Part shown: in pieces, positions 25,871 through 36,268 of the stretch
Numbering within the stretch: position 1 is the first letter of the stretch
Layout: each line of letters begins with the position of its first letter
Origin: Candidatus Planktophila sp.
GTDB taxonomy: Bacteria; Actinomycetota; Actinomycetes; Nanopelagicales; Nanopelagicaceae
Assembly: GCA_017858325.1 (NCBI GenBank)
Contig: JAFMBT010000006.1
Span: 17,376 to 81,375 of the forward strand
DNA length: 64,000 nucleotides
Direction of reading: 5' to 3'
Notes under the pieces: model-generated
The model's database searches: none
What the model saw: the letters and a program-made list of their open reading frames with translations, nothing else
What the model was told of the DNA's origin: nothing
Translations under genes and position numbers: made by a program

Positions 25871-26986
25871 CTACTTGTGGAGCTGTTCGACCGTTGCATC
25901 CCAGCCCAGAACGTCCTCGGGCTTGCGCGGTGCCTTGCCAACATAACGCGCTGATGGGCGAATCAAGCGACCAGTGCGCTTTTGCTCGAGGATGTGTGCA
26001 GACCAACCAGCGGTGCGCGCTGCGGTAAACATCGATGTAAATAGTGGTGCTGGAACTTCTGCGAAGTCCAAAATAATTGCAGCCCAGAACTCAACATTTG
26101 TCTCAAGAACGCGATCTGGTTGACGCTCGCGAAGTTCCTTAAGGGCAGCTTTTTCAAGCGCCTCTGCTACTTCATAACGTGGTGCATTAAGTTCCTTTGC
26201 GGTACGACGCAGTGTGCGAGCGCGTGGATCCTCAGCACGATATACACGGTGACCGAATCCCATCAAGCGCTCTTTGCGATCGAGTAATCCTTTAACGTAC
26301 GCCTCGGCATTACCAGTCTTCTCAACTTCCTCAATCATGTGAAGAACGCGAGATGGTGCACCACCATGCAACGGACCTGACATCGCACCGATCGCACCGG
26401 AAAGCGCGGCGGCAACATCAGCGCCAGTTGATGCGATAACGCGGGCGGTAAATGTTGATGCATTCATTCCATGTTCAGCAGCAGATACAAAGTAGGCATC
26501 GATTGCGCGAACGTGTAACGGATCAGGATCGCCACGCCAGCGAATCATCATTCGTTCAACGACAGTGTGCGCTTTATCAATCTCTGACTCAGGAACCGGC
26601 GCTGCAATAATTCCACGCGCTGCTTGTGCTAAATATGAAAGAACCATCACAGATGTGCGCGCAAGGTTGCTGCGAATCTCTTCATCTGAAATATCTAGTG
26701 TTGGCTGAAATCCCCAAGATGGTGCAAGCATTGCAATTGCTGATTGCACATCTACGCGCACATCACCTGAGTGAACTGGAAGAGGGAATAGTTCAGCGTT
26801 GGGGAGTCCTGGATTAAATTGATCATCAACAAGTAATCCCCATACATTTCCAAAAGAGACGCGACCTACGAGATCATCGATATCTACTCCGCGGTAACGC
26901 AGCGCGCTACCTTCTTTATCTGGCTCAGCAATCTCTGATTCAAATGCAATAACACCTTCGAGTCCTGGCTTGAAATCATCTGACAC
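25871..26986 (-). CDS. citA: Citrate synthase 2
   Basis: Citrate synthase condenses oxaloacetate and acetyl-CoA at the entry of the TCA cycle. The 371-residue protein belongs to the actinobacterial CitA/citrate synthase 2 group, with GLEGVIAFESEIAEPDKEG at the start, GMNASTFTARV, the His in GPLHGGAPSRV, GFGHRVYRAEDPR and the catalytic Asp in AIILDFAEVP. The GTG at 26986 is preferred because GGAG lies 8 nt upstream and the family starts SDFKPGLEG; the frame extends 8 codons further. No other citrate synthase is in the window. Citrate synthase near pdxH and serC is also seen in mycobacteria (Rv0884c-Rv0889c). Confidence 0.94.
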   Translation of the reverse strand: MSDDFKPGLEGVIAFESEIAEPDKEGSALRYRGVDIDDLVGRVSFGNVWGLLVDDQFNPGLPNAELFPLPVHSGDVRVDVQSAIAMLAPSWGFQPTLDISDEEIRSNLARTSVMVLSYLAQAARGIIAAPVPESEIDKAHTVVERMMIRWRGDPDPLHVRAIDAYFVSAAEHGMNASTFTARVIASTGADVAAALSGAIGAMSGPLHGGAPSRVLHMIEEVEKTGNAEAYVKGLLDRKERLMGFGHRVYRAEDPRARTLRRTAKELNAPRYEVAEALEKAALKELRERQPDRVLETNVEFWAAIILDFAEVPAPLFTSMFTAARTAGWSAHILEQKRTGRLIRPSARYVGKAPRKPEDVLGWDATVEQLHK

Positions 26987-27001
26987 GGTGTAGCTCCAGT
27001 C

Positions 27002-27060
27002 TGGCACCACTGCCGGCGCGCTCGTTTACAGTGCCAATTCTGCACCCGAAAGCGGGGTGC
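27002..27060. repeat. Two short inverted repeats in the citA-pdxH gap
   Basis: TGGCAC (27002-27007) pairs with GTGCCA (27031-27036), and GCACCC (27042-27047) with GGGTGC (27055-27060) around a 7-nt loop. They lie between the divergent citA and pdxH starts. No known riboswitch is recognised; an operator or an mRNA structure is possible. Confidence 0.3.
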
Positions 27061-27117
27061 TCGCGACCATCCTCACGTCGAGATGACGCGGGGGCCAAAG
27101 TGACGTTAGATACAACT

Positions 27118-27807
27118 ATGAACCAAGCCAGCAATGAGAGCCAATCCCCTGATCAGAGCCTGACGCGAGATGCCATCAGAGCAATGCGCCGTTCATACGG
27201 GGATGTCGGTCTTGAAAATCTACCTGCCGATCCCTGGTCAACATTTTCGCTCTGGCTGAGCGAGGCAGCCTCCAATGAATTTATCGTTGAAGCAAATGCG
27301 ATGGTCTTATCTACCCTTAATGGTGAACAACAGATCTCTACCCGTACTGTGCTGTTAAAAGATATCTCTGAAGGCGGATTTACATTCTTTACCAACTATC
27401 AATCACGTAAAGCCCACGATATGGAGATCAATGATCAAGTCACATTGTTATTTCCATGGTTTGCGATGGAGCGCCAAATAAGTATTAGCGGCCTTGCGCA
27501 GAAAATCTCCGATCGTGAATCAGATGAATACTTTGCAACCCGGCCTTGGTCGAGTCAGATCGGTGCATGGGCCAGTGCGCAATCTCAAACTTTGGAATCA
27601 CGCGAAGAGTTAGCCAATCGCTTTGCCGGTGCCAGCCAGAAATGGCCCGAAGGCTCGCACGTTCCACGTCCCCCACATTGGGGCGGCTATCGAGTCCTGC
27701 CCCTGGCGATCGAATTTTGGCAAGGGCGCTACTCGCGTCTTCACGATCGCTTGCGCTATGAGAGACAGAGCACTGATTCTGGGTTCGTACTCACTCGTTA
27801 CTACCCG

Positions 27808-27810
<3 letters not shown>
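27118..27810 (+). CDS. pdxH: Pyridoxine/pyridoxamine 5'-phosphate oxidase
   Basis: PdxH is an FMN enzyme that makes pyridoxal 5'-phosphate, the cofactor of several enzymes in this window (SerC, the decarboxylase, the class III aminotransferase). The 230-residue product shows AMVLSTLNGEQQISTRTVLLKD, FTNYQSRKAHD, SQIGAWASAQS and the C-terminal family signature VLPLAIEFWQGRYSRLHDRLRY. ATG 27118 gives the usual N-terminus; an in-frame start at 27031 would add 29 residues without family likeness. It is divergent from citA and is followed by serC after 9 nt. Confidence 0.94.
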
Positions 27811-28938
<1,128 letters not shown>

Positions 28939-28940
28939 AG

Positions 28941-30125
28941 ATGCCGCGTAACGCTGTTCGCGATCGATTTTTTTGGCAGGTAGCATTTCAAACAGTTGCC
29001 ATCAATATGTTCTTGGGTGGCTTTGGCCCTTCCCAAGGTCTACTGCGCGAAGATCAAGGAACAACCGGGGCTCAGGCCGGACTTCATGGAACGGCGTTGG
29101 GCGTTGCAGCGATCGCTGCTGGCGCACTTAACTCTCGCTTAGCTCATAAATTTGGGCGATTAAAACTCTCATGGCTTGGACTGACACTTTTCTGCACGGG
29201 GCTAATCGCGTTCATTCTCTTTCCAACCTATCCCACCACTTTGATCTCAATTTTTCTCGCAGGCTATGGAATATCAACAGTTATTAATAACAGCCTAACA
29301 ATGCTCAATCACCATGCAGGCAAAAAGGCAGCACTGACGATCTCCCAGGCTAATGCAGTTGCATCTGTCGGATTCATCATCGGAACTTTACTGATCGGGA
29401 CAATCGCTACTACCTATCCAGATAAATGGCGCCTTGGCCTCTTTCTCATTATTCCATTCGTGCTCTTTATCTATCTCTTCATGAGAGATAAGACTTATGT
29501 TGACCATGTCTTCGGAGATGGATCTCGCCAAAGAGGGAAGATGTCATTAAAGTTCTGGATCTCTTGGATTGGATTTATCGCCTGTATCGCCAGCGAGTTC
29601 GCCACATCTTTCTGGGCAGCGAGCCTCTTTAAAGAGCGCGTCGGAGGAACAAGTGCATCTGCGACAACTGTGATGCTGGCATATGGCATCGGTATGGCGT
29701 TAGGCCGTTGGTATGTCGGTCAAATTCTCTACAGGCTGCACCTTGATCAACAGTTACTTACAGTTATTGGAATCCAATTTATTGGTTTTGCAATTTTCTG
29801 GTTCTCACATATTTACGCAGTAAGCATCCTTGGACTCTTTCTTATCGGAGTCGGGTTATCCACTCAATTCGCACTCGCCTCACTTCGCATGATCGACCTC
29901 AGCGATGGGCGTCCAGATCAAGCGATAGGTCTAAGTTCGTTAGCGGCAGGAATTGCTATTGCTCTTGCGCCTCTTCTCCTCGGTCTCCTTGACGATCAAT
30001 TCGGAATATCGCGCGCCTACATTATGGTGCCGGTCTTAATTACAATTGCCTTTCTTGTAGTTCTATTCATTCCAACACATGTATCCCAGAAAAAAGTGCA
30101 TGAGGCTGAGGGGATTTCAGAGTGA
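28941..30125 (+). CDS. MFS transporter
   Basis: This 394-residue membrane protein has about twelve helices. The loop between helices 2 and 3 reads NSRLAHKFGRLKLSWLG, a variant of the MFS motif A (GxLaDrxGrrxxl). It lies 2 nt after serC, so an amino-acid or metabolite exporter is conceivable, but no substrate can be named. Its TGA stop overlaps a GTG that opens a 26-residue ORF with one membrane helix. It converges on a second MFS gene. Confidence 0.85.
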   Translation: MPRNAVRDRFFWQVAFQTVAINMFLGGFGPSQGLLREDQGTTGAQAGLHGTALGVAAIAAGALNSRLAHKFGRLKLSWLGLTLFCTGLIAFILFPTYPTTLISIFLAGYGISTVINNSLTMLNHHAGKKAALTISQANAVASVGFIIGTLLIGTIATTYPDKWRLGLFLIIPFVLFIYLFMRDKTYVDHVFGDGSRQRGKMSLKFWISWIGFIACIASEFATSFWAASLFKERVGGTSASATTVMLAYGIGMALGRWYVGQILYRLHLDQQLLTVIGIQFIGFAIFWFSHIYAVSILGLFLIGVGLSTQFALASLRMIDLSDGRPDQAIGLSSLAAGIAIALAPLLLGLLDDQFGISRAYIMVPVLITIAFLVVLFIPTHVSQKKVHEAEGISE

Positions 30126-30202
30126 GCTATAAAAGTAGACGAATAATCTCGCTAGTCACAGTCGTAGTGTTACTAGCGTGGATAGTCATAGTTGGGAGGT
30201 AA
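30122..30202 (+). CDS. Possible 26-residue single-helix membrane microprotein coupled to the MFS gene
   Basis: The GTG overlaps the MFS stop as GTGA. The product starts MSYKSRRIIS and is then almost entirely Val/Leu/Ile (VTVVVLLAWIVIVGR), the layout of a one-helix membrane peptide with a positive cytoplasmic end. The 3' part overlaps the end of the convergent MFS gene by 30 bp. The coupling and composition favour a real gene, but 26 codons is short enough to be chance. Such microproteins often bind and tune the neighbouring transporter; that is inference. Confidence 0.4.
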   Translation: MSYKSRRIISLVTVVVLLAWIVIVGR

Positions 30203-31441
30203 CACGCCCTCTACAGTGATATCACCTGGTACTTTCACTTTATCTTTGTAGTACATCCAAATTGCAACCATACCAATCAGTGATATTCCGCCACAGATTG
30301 CAACACTCTCACGTACACCAATTGCTTCAACCAAATAACCAATTCCGACAGATCCAAATGGTGTTCCACTCATAAATATAAAGAGGTAGATTCCCATCAC
30401 ACGGCCACGAATCGCTGGGTCAGAGTGCATCTGCATAAGCGAGTTTGCTGAAATCAGCATAGTCAAAGCGAAGAAACCACATAGAGGCAGCCATATGGCA
30501 TAGATTTCAAATGTTGGCATAACTGAGAGAAGTAAAATCGAGAGCGAGAAAATTGTTCCAGTCTTTATGACGAACATAGTGTTTCGTTGTTTTTCGAATC
30601 TAGCACTGACTAGAGCTGCCATGAGTGAGCCAATGCCAATATAGGTGCCAAGAAGCCCAAAGGATGCAGCCCCTTTATTGAATTCACCGCGGGCCATCAG
30701 AGCGTTAAATATCTGGAAATTAAGTCCAAAGGTGGAGGCAAAGAAGACCGCGATCATCACAACATAAAGGTCTGGTCGCGCTCGAGCGTAGGCAAAACCC
30801 TCGCGTAGTGTGCCCTGAGTCTTTTTAAATTCATGGATAAAGAATTCGGATTTACGTAAAGATAAAAGCGCGATATTGACAGTGATATAACTTGATGCAT
30901 TGATAAGAAAAGATGGACCTGTCCCAAAATGAGCTATGAGAAAGCCTGAAACCGCAGGGCCAATGAGACGACCAGCATTAAAGTTGGCAGAACTTAAACT
31001 GATGGCATTTGCTAAATCTACAGGTCCCACGATCTCAGCATTAAAAGATTGACGAACAGGATTATCAATCGCACCTGAAATCCCAAGTACCGCCGCGCAG
31101 GCAAAGACATGCCAGAGTTCAACATTGCCAGATACGACCAGAACTCCCAAAACGAGTGCGGATAATCCGCCAAAAGTATTTGTCAGAACAAGAAGCAAAC
31201 GTTTATCCACCCGATCAGCCAAAAGTCCACCATGAAGTGTAAAGATTAAAAATGGGGCGAATTGAATTGCTGTGACTAAGCCTAAGTAATAAGCATTGTT
31301 ATTGGTCAGTTCTAGAACAAGCCAATCTTGTGCGATGCGCTGGGCCCATGAACCGATATTGGAGACGGCATTTGCCGAAAATAGAATTCGATAATTTCTG
31401 TGCCGGAAAGAACGCCAATTTCCGCTCACATCGATGCGCAC
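30173..31441 (-). CDS. MFS transporter, EntS/MFS_3 type
   Basis: The 422-residue protein has twelve membrane helices and the family opening FRHRNYRILFSANAVSNIGSWAQ, followed by the motif A variant GGLLADRVDKRLLL. The central segment FKKTQGTLREGFAYARARPDL is typical of EntS-like exporters of siderophores, macrolides or metabolites. The GTG start at 31441 lies 7 nt after a consensus TATAAT box, so the mRNA should be leaderless. It is divergent from the DUF2530 gene through a shared promoter; a related MFS gene occupies this neighbourhood in mycobacteria (Rv0876c). Confidence 0.9.
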   Translation of the reverse strand: MRIDVSGNWRSFRHRNYRILFSANAVSNIGSWAQRIAQDWLVLELTNNNAYYLGLVTAIQFAPFLIFTLHGGLLADRVDKRLLLVLTNTFGGLSALVLGVLVVSGNVELWHVFACAAVLGISGAIDNPVRQSFNAEIVGPVDLANAISLSSANFNAGRLIGPAVSGFLIAHFGTGPSFLINASSYITVNIALLSLRKSEFFIHEFKKTQGTLREGFAYARARPDLYVVMIAVFFASTFGLNFQIFNALMARGEFNKGAASFGLLGTYIGIGSLMAALVSARFEKQRNTMFVIKTGTIFSLSILLLSVMPTFEIYAIWLPLCGFFALTMLISANSLMQMHSDPAIRGRVMGIYLFIFMSGTPFGSVGIGYLVEAIGVRESVAICGGISLIGMVAIWMYYKDKVKVPGDITVEGVLPPNYDYPR

Positions 31442-31447
31442 CCGCGT

Positions 31448-31454
31448 TATTATA
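31448..31454. promoter_or_regulatory. Bidirectional leaderless promoter with overlapping -10 boxes
   Basis: On the minus strand TATAAT (31454-31449) ends 7 nt before the MFS GTG at 31441. On the plus strand TATTAT (31448-31453) ends 6 nt before the DUF2530 ATG at 31460. The two boxes overlap by 5 bp, so one symmetric AT tract serves both genes. Confidence 0.65.
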
Positions 31455-31459
31455 GTCGC

Positions 31460-31654
31460 ATGGTCCAGAAGTCATCGATAAAAACTGTTGTCATCCTTAC
31501 GGCAATCGGAACTATTGCTTGGCTAATCGCCGGGATGGTTGCAATCACTCTTGATTATGATTCAAAGTATGTATGGACCTGCATAGCCGGGGCAGTACTA
31601 GGTTTCGTTGGGATCCGATACTCAATCAGGCGAGATCGTCGAAGTGGCATTTAA
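31460..31654 (+). CDS. DUF2530 small membrane protein
   Basis: The 64-residue protein has two membrane helices (about 9-29 and 37-54) linked by DYDSKYVWTC and ends in a basic RRDRRSGI tail. The pattern with IGTIAWLIAGM and CIAGAVLGFVGIRYSIRR matches the actinobacterial DUF2530 family of unknown function. ATG 31460 is chosen over a more upstream start because the TATTAT box lies 6 nt before it. Its TAA overlaps the stop of the convergent cspB gene. The MFS-DUF2530-cspB neighbourhood resembles that in mycobacteria. Confidence 0.8.
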   Translation: MVQKSSIKTVVILTAIGTIAWLIAGMVAITLDYDSKYVWTCIAGAVLGFVGIRYSIRRDRRSGI

Positions 31655-32034
31655 GCCTCGAGCTCGCCTGCGATTCCCCGCAATACACGTCCCAAACGCT
31701 CTGCTTCAGCTCCTGATGGATGGCGACCCTGACGTAGACCGTTACCAACTTTATCCAAAATCTTGATCGTATCTTCGATCATTGCCGCAAGATCATCATT
31801 ATTTACTCGTGAATTCTCAGCCAGTGAGACAGGTGCATCAATAATATGAATCGACATCGCCTGCGGTCCCTTGCGAGAGTCAATGACAGAGAATTCAAGT
31901 TTTGTTCCAGGCTTAACCGTTGTGACGCCCTCAGGAAGTGCCGTCGCTGCTAAATACACATCTTCGCCTTCATCGGAGGCGATAAAACCAAAGCCTTTTT
32001 CAAGGCTAAACCATTTAACGCGGCCTGTAGGCAT
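31651..32034 (-). CDS. cspB: Cold-shock domain protein CspB with C-terminal extension
   Basis: This 127-residue protein has an N-terminal cold-shock RNA-binding domain (GRVKWFSLEKGFGFIASDEG, containing RNP1) and a helical C-terminal half (DDLAAMIEDTIKILDKVGNGLRQG) as in the 135-residue actinobacterial CspB of the Rv0871 group, which differs from 67-residue CspA types. The ATG at 32034 has AAGGAG 6 nt upstream; an 8-codon extension is open but unlikely. It would act as an RNA chaperone. It is flanked by DUF2530 and DUF3027, a conserved actinobacterial setting. Confidence 0.92.
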   Translation of the reverse strand: MPTGRVKWFSLEKGFGFIASDEGEDVYLAATALPEGVTTVKPGTKLEFSVIDSRKGPQAMSIHIIDAPVSLAENSRVNNDDLAAMIEDTIKILDKVGNGLRQGRHPSGAEAERLGRVLRGIAGELEA

Positions 32035-32093
32035 TGGATACTCCTTGGGTAGAAACAATAGTGATGAGTTTATCGCAGATTGATAGGGCGGTG

Positions 32094-32756
32094 CTACTTA
32101 ATTGTCGCTTCGCTATGCGCACCGCAGCCGTGATCAACTGAAACCACGCGTGCATCATCTGGTGCAATCGCATTGGCGCAGACACCGAAGGATGCGCGAA
32201 GTGAACCAGCGATCGGCAAGAAGAAACCACATGTTTGGCAAGGCTTAGGCGCACTCTGCGCAATGAGAGCGTTCGGTCCGCTATCTCCGGCATACCAGCG
32301 CTTACTTGCCTGATCGCGTCCTTCGATTGAGAGTACGCGCGCACGTGAAAGACCTAAATCAAATACCTGCATCGGATCAAGTTCTTCATCTTGAATCAAT
32401 GAGTGCACACCTGGAGCTAATCGAGTGTCATCAAGAATGCTCGGAACAACAACTCCAGGCTGAATATCTTCAGGCAGGATACGGTCGCGGTATTCAACCC
32501 ACTCTGGTGCAATCAGTGAATCTGGACCAGGAAGCACAACCACATCACAGATAGTTGGTGTCGCGCCATCTTCAACTTCTGCGACAGTGACGCACCAGCG
32601 CCATCCTTGATAGCCCGCAAGATCTGCTTCAAATAAAAATGTTGAGACGCGATTGTCGCTATCGATATCTACAGAGATAAATGCGCCAACCTGCGCGGGC
32701 TTTTCGGCATCGGCAATTGCGGCGTTACGTGCGATCTCTTGTGCCGACATTGTCAT
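32094..32756 (-). CDS. DUF3027 family protein
   Basis: This 220-residue soluble protein matches the actinobacterial DUF3027 family: GWRWCVTVAEV, VVVLPGPDSLIAPEWVEYRDRILPED, and a C-terminal region with CQTCGFFLPIAGSL and CANAIAPDDARVVSVDHGCGAHSE whose cysteines and histidine could bind zinc. The function is unknown. The ATG is supported by TATCCT 6 nt upstream, which itself follows the groEL terminator hairpin. It lies upstream of cspB with a 59-nt gap. Confidence 0.85.
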   Translation of the reverse strand: MTMSAQEIARNAAIADAEKPAQVGAFISVDIDSDNRVSTFLFEADLAGYQGWRWCVTVAEVEDGATPTICDVVVLPGPDSLIAPEWVEYRDRILPEDIQPGVVVPSILDDTRLAPGVHSLIQDEELDPMQVFDLGLSRARVLSIEGRDQASKRWYAGDSGPNALIAQSAPKPCQTCGFFLPIAGSLRASFGVCANAIAPDDARVVSVDHGCGAHSEATIK

Positions 32757-32762
32757 GGAGTA

Positions 32763-32768
32763 AGGATA
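32763..32768 (-). promoter_or_regulatory. -10 element, leaderless promoter of the DUF3027 gene
   Basis: TATCCT ends 6 nt before the ATG at 32756 and lies 3 nt past the groEL terminator stem, so termination and new initiation sites nearly touch. Confidence 0.55.
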
Positions 32769-32771
32769 AAG

Positions 32772-32809
32772 CAGAACAGGCCCGCGACGTTAATCGCAAG
32801 CCTGTTCTG
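32772..32809 (-). terminator. groEL terminator hairpin
   Basis: A 10-bp stem (CAGAACAGGC with GCCTGTTCTG) encloses a smaller GCGA/TCGC stem. It lies 24 nt after the groEL stop; the T-tract is short (GCTTT on the minus strand). Confidence 0.6.
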
Positions 32810-32832
32810 GTAATTCTTATGCGAGGATCAGA

Positions 32833-34491
<1,659 letters not shown>

Positions 34492-34518
34492 TTATCACTC
34501 TCGACCCGTGAGTGCTAA
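34492..34518. promoter_or_regulatory. CIRCE element (HrcA operator) of groEL
   Basis: TTATCACTC, a 9-nt spacer and GAGTGCTAA match the CIRCE consensus TTAGCACTC-N9-GAGTGCTAA with one change in one arm. It lies just downstream of the groEL -10. Confidence 0.9.
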
Positions 34519-34523
34519 CGCCA

Positions 34524-34552
34524 AATCTACGGCCTTCTATTCCCGACTGCAA
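34524..34552 (-). promoter_or_regulatory. groEL promoter (-35 TTGCAG, 17 nt, -10 TAGATT)
   Basis: On the minus strand TTGCAG (34552-34547) and TAGATT (34529-34524) are separated by exactly 17 nt, a good vegetative promoter. Unlike most genes here it gives a leader, which holds the CIRCE operator and a ribosome binding site. Confidence 0.75.
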
Positions 34553-34599
34553 AACGAAGGGAGGGGACGAAGGGCCAGGCGTGAAGAGCGAGGCGGTAT

Positions 34600-34881
34600 T
34601 TAGCGAGTGGTGCGAGCGTTGGTGCGGGCCTCGCGCAGGCGGCGCAGGCGCTTGACCAGCATCGGAGAGGCTTCCAGGGCCTCCTGGCGATCGATCAGAT
34701 CGTTGAGAATTTGATAGTAACGAGGAGCGCTTAAATCGAAGAGCTCTTTGATCGCGCTCTCTTTCGCCCCCGCAAAGCGCCACCAGCTGCGTTCGAATTC
34801 CAGGATTCGGGATTCGAGCTCGCTTAATCCTGGATGGGTAGAGCCAGAATTCACGCTCTCATTATTTTCCAGGGCTGACAT
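34600..34881 (-). CDS. DUF3263 family protein
   Basis: This 93-residue protein matches the actinobacterial DUF3263 family almost throughout: LESRILEFERSWWRFAGAKESAIKELF, then SAPRYYQILNDLIDRQEALEASPMLVKRLRRLREAR. The helix-turn-helix-like core and strongly basic C-terminus suggest a nucleic-acid-binding protein; function is unproven. The ATG is supported by TACGAT 7 nt upstream. It lies between the PLP decarboxylase and groEL, all on the minus strand. Confidence 0.88.
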   Translation of the reverse strand: MSALENNESVNSGSTHPGLSELESRILEFERSWWRFAGAKESAIKELFDLSAPRYYQILNDLIDRQEALEASPMLVKRLRRLREARTNARTTR

Positions 34882-34888
34882 ATGGGCA

Positions 34889-34894
34889 ATCGTA
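34889..34894 (-). promoter_or_regulatory. -10 element, leaderless promoter of the DUF3263 gene
   Basis: TACGAT ends 7 nt before the ATG at 34881. Confidence 0.55.
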
Positions 34895-34921
34895 ATAGAT
34901 ATCTACAAGAAACTGTGGGAT

Positions 34922-36268
34922 TTACAAGGTAGCAAGTATCGCTTTGATATCTGCGATCGTCGTCCATGGATTAACTATTGCAAAACGAAGAATCGGCTCG
35001 CCGTCATGAGATGAGGGTGTGACAAAACCAATCTGATCTTCTAATAACTGATTGCTCCATTGTTGATACTGATCTTTCTTCCAACCCTTGCGAGTAAATG
35101 CAACGATGGATAAATCCGGTGCGCGCAGAAGTTCGAGATTGGGATGTTCTTGAATTAACACGGCTGCGTCACGTGCAACTTGCAGCGATTCTTCAACAGC
35201 ATCGCGATATGCATCGGTTCCGGCGGCGGCAAGTGAGAACCAAAACGGTAGACCGCGCGTGCGACGAGTAAGTTGAATCGCATAATCGGAAGGATTCCAC
35301 GTACCATCATGAAGCGAGTCAAGATAAGAAGCGTGTTGTGTATGAGTATCGCGCGCGATATCTGGGTCGCGGTAAACGAGCGCGCAGGCATCGTATGGAG
35401 CAAAGAGCCACTTATGTGGATCAACAATAAATGAATCGCAGAGTTCTATCCCGTTAAAGTTACTGCGAACAGATGGCGCACAGATTCCAGCAAGTCCATA
35501 AGCGCCATCAACGTGAAACCAAATATTGCGATCATGGGCTGCTTTAGCAGCTCCAACCAAATCATCAATCACACCGAGGTTTGTTGAGCCAGAAGTTGCG
35601 ACAACTGCACATATTTGCCCATCAGTTGATGCGTGATAGGCGTCAATTGCTGCTGCAATATCCTCGCCATACATCCGTAGATCACTGCGAACTGCGACAG
35701 TCACAATCTCAACATCCATCACGTGCGCGGCTGTTGCAATTGATGAGTGTGCCTCTTCGCTACATAAAATAGCCCACTGCTTGATGCCTGGAAATTTCTT
35801 ACGTGCATCTTCGCGCGCAGTAACAAGTGCTGAGAGATTTCCAATTGTGCCACCTTGTACAAATACACCGCCGGCTGATTCTGGAAGCCCTGCTAAATCA
35901 GAGAGCCAACGAAGCGCTTGGTTCTCTGCAAAGACAGCACCGGCTCCTTCTTGCCAGGATCCGCCATAGAGGGCGCTTGCACCAACGACGAGATCAAAAA
36001 GGCTTGCATATTCACTGGGAGCCGATGGGATATATGCCAAATATCGTGGGTGATCTGTTGAGATACATGCTTGTGCCAAAACTTCTGTGAAAAGTGCCAG
36101 CGCTTTACTGCCACCTAATCCTTTGGCCGAAATTGTGTTGCCGACCTCAGCGAATAAATCTGCCGCAGTTCTTGGACCATCGAGCGGTGGATCATTTTTT
36201 AAACGATCAAGACTGTAGGCCAGAACTTCTTGCGCCAAAACTTCAATCTCTGCCGTGAACTTATGCAT
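34922..36268 (-). CDS. PLP-dependent decarboxylase (aromatic-L-amino-acid/glutamate decarboxylase family, group II)
   Basis: The 448-residue protein is a group II PLP decarboxylase. It has QGGTIGNLSALVTARE, SSEEAHSSIATA-like (here CSEEAHSSIATAAHV), the Asp/His segment WFHVDGAYG and the PLP lysine in FIVDPHKWLFAPYDACALVY. Such enzymes remove CO2 from tyrosine, tryptophan, glutamate, diaminobutyrate or related acids; the substrate is not evident. Its start overlaps the end of the SDR-DUF2867 gene by 8 nt, indicating co-transcription from the 37.75-kb promoter. Confidence 0.9.
   Translation of the reverse strand: MHKFTAEIEVLAQEVLAYSLDRLKNDPPLDGPRTAADLFAEVGNTISAKGLGGSKALALFTEVLAQACISTDHPRYLAYIPSAPSEYASLFDLVVGASALYGGSWQEGAGAVFAENQALRWLSDLAGLPESAGGVFVQGGTIGNLSALVTAREDARKKFPGIKQWAILCSEEAHSSIATAAHVMDVEIVTVAVRSDLRMYGEDIAAAIDAYHASTDGQICAVVATSGSTNLGVIDDLVGAAKAAHDRNIWFHVDGAYGLAGICAPSVRSNFNGIELCDSFIVDPHKWLFAPYDACALVYRDPDIARDTHTQHASYLDSLHDGTWNPSDYAIQLTRRTRGLPFWFSLAAAGTDAYRDAVEESLQVARDAAVLIQEHPNLELLRAPDLSIVAFTRKGWKKDQYQQWSNQLLEDQIGFVTPSSHDGEPILRFAIVNPWTTIADIKAILATL

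Noticed and set aside
27011..27117. Riboswitch upstream of pdxH or citA
   Set aside because: Two short inverted repeats exist, but no known riboswitch core was recognised and both genes can start with very short leaders.
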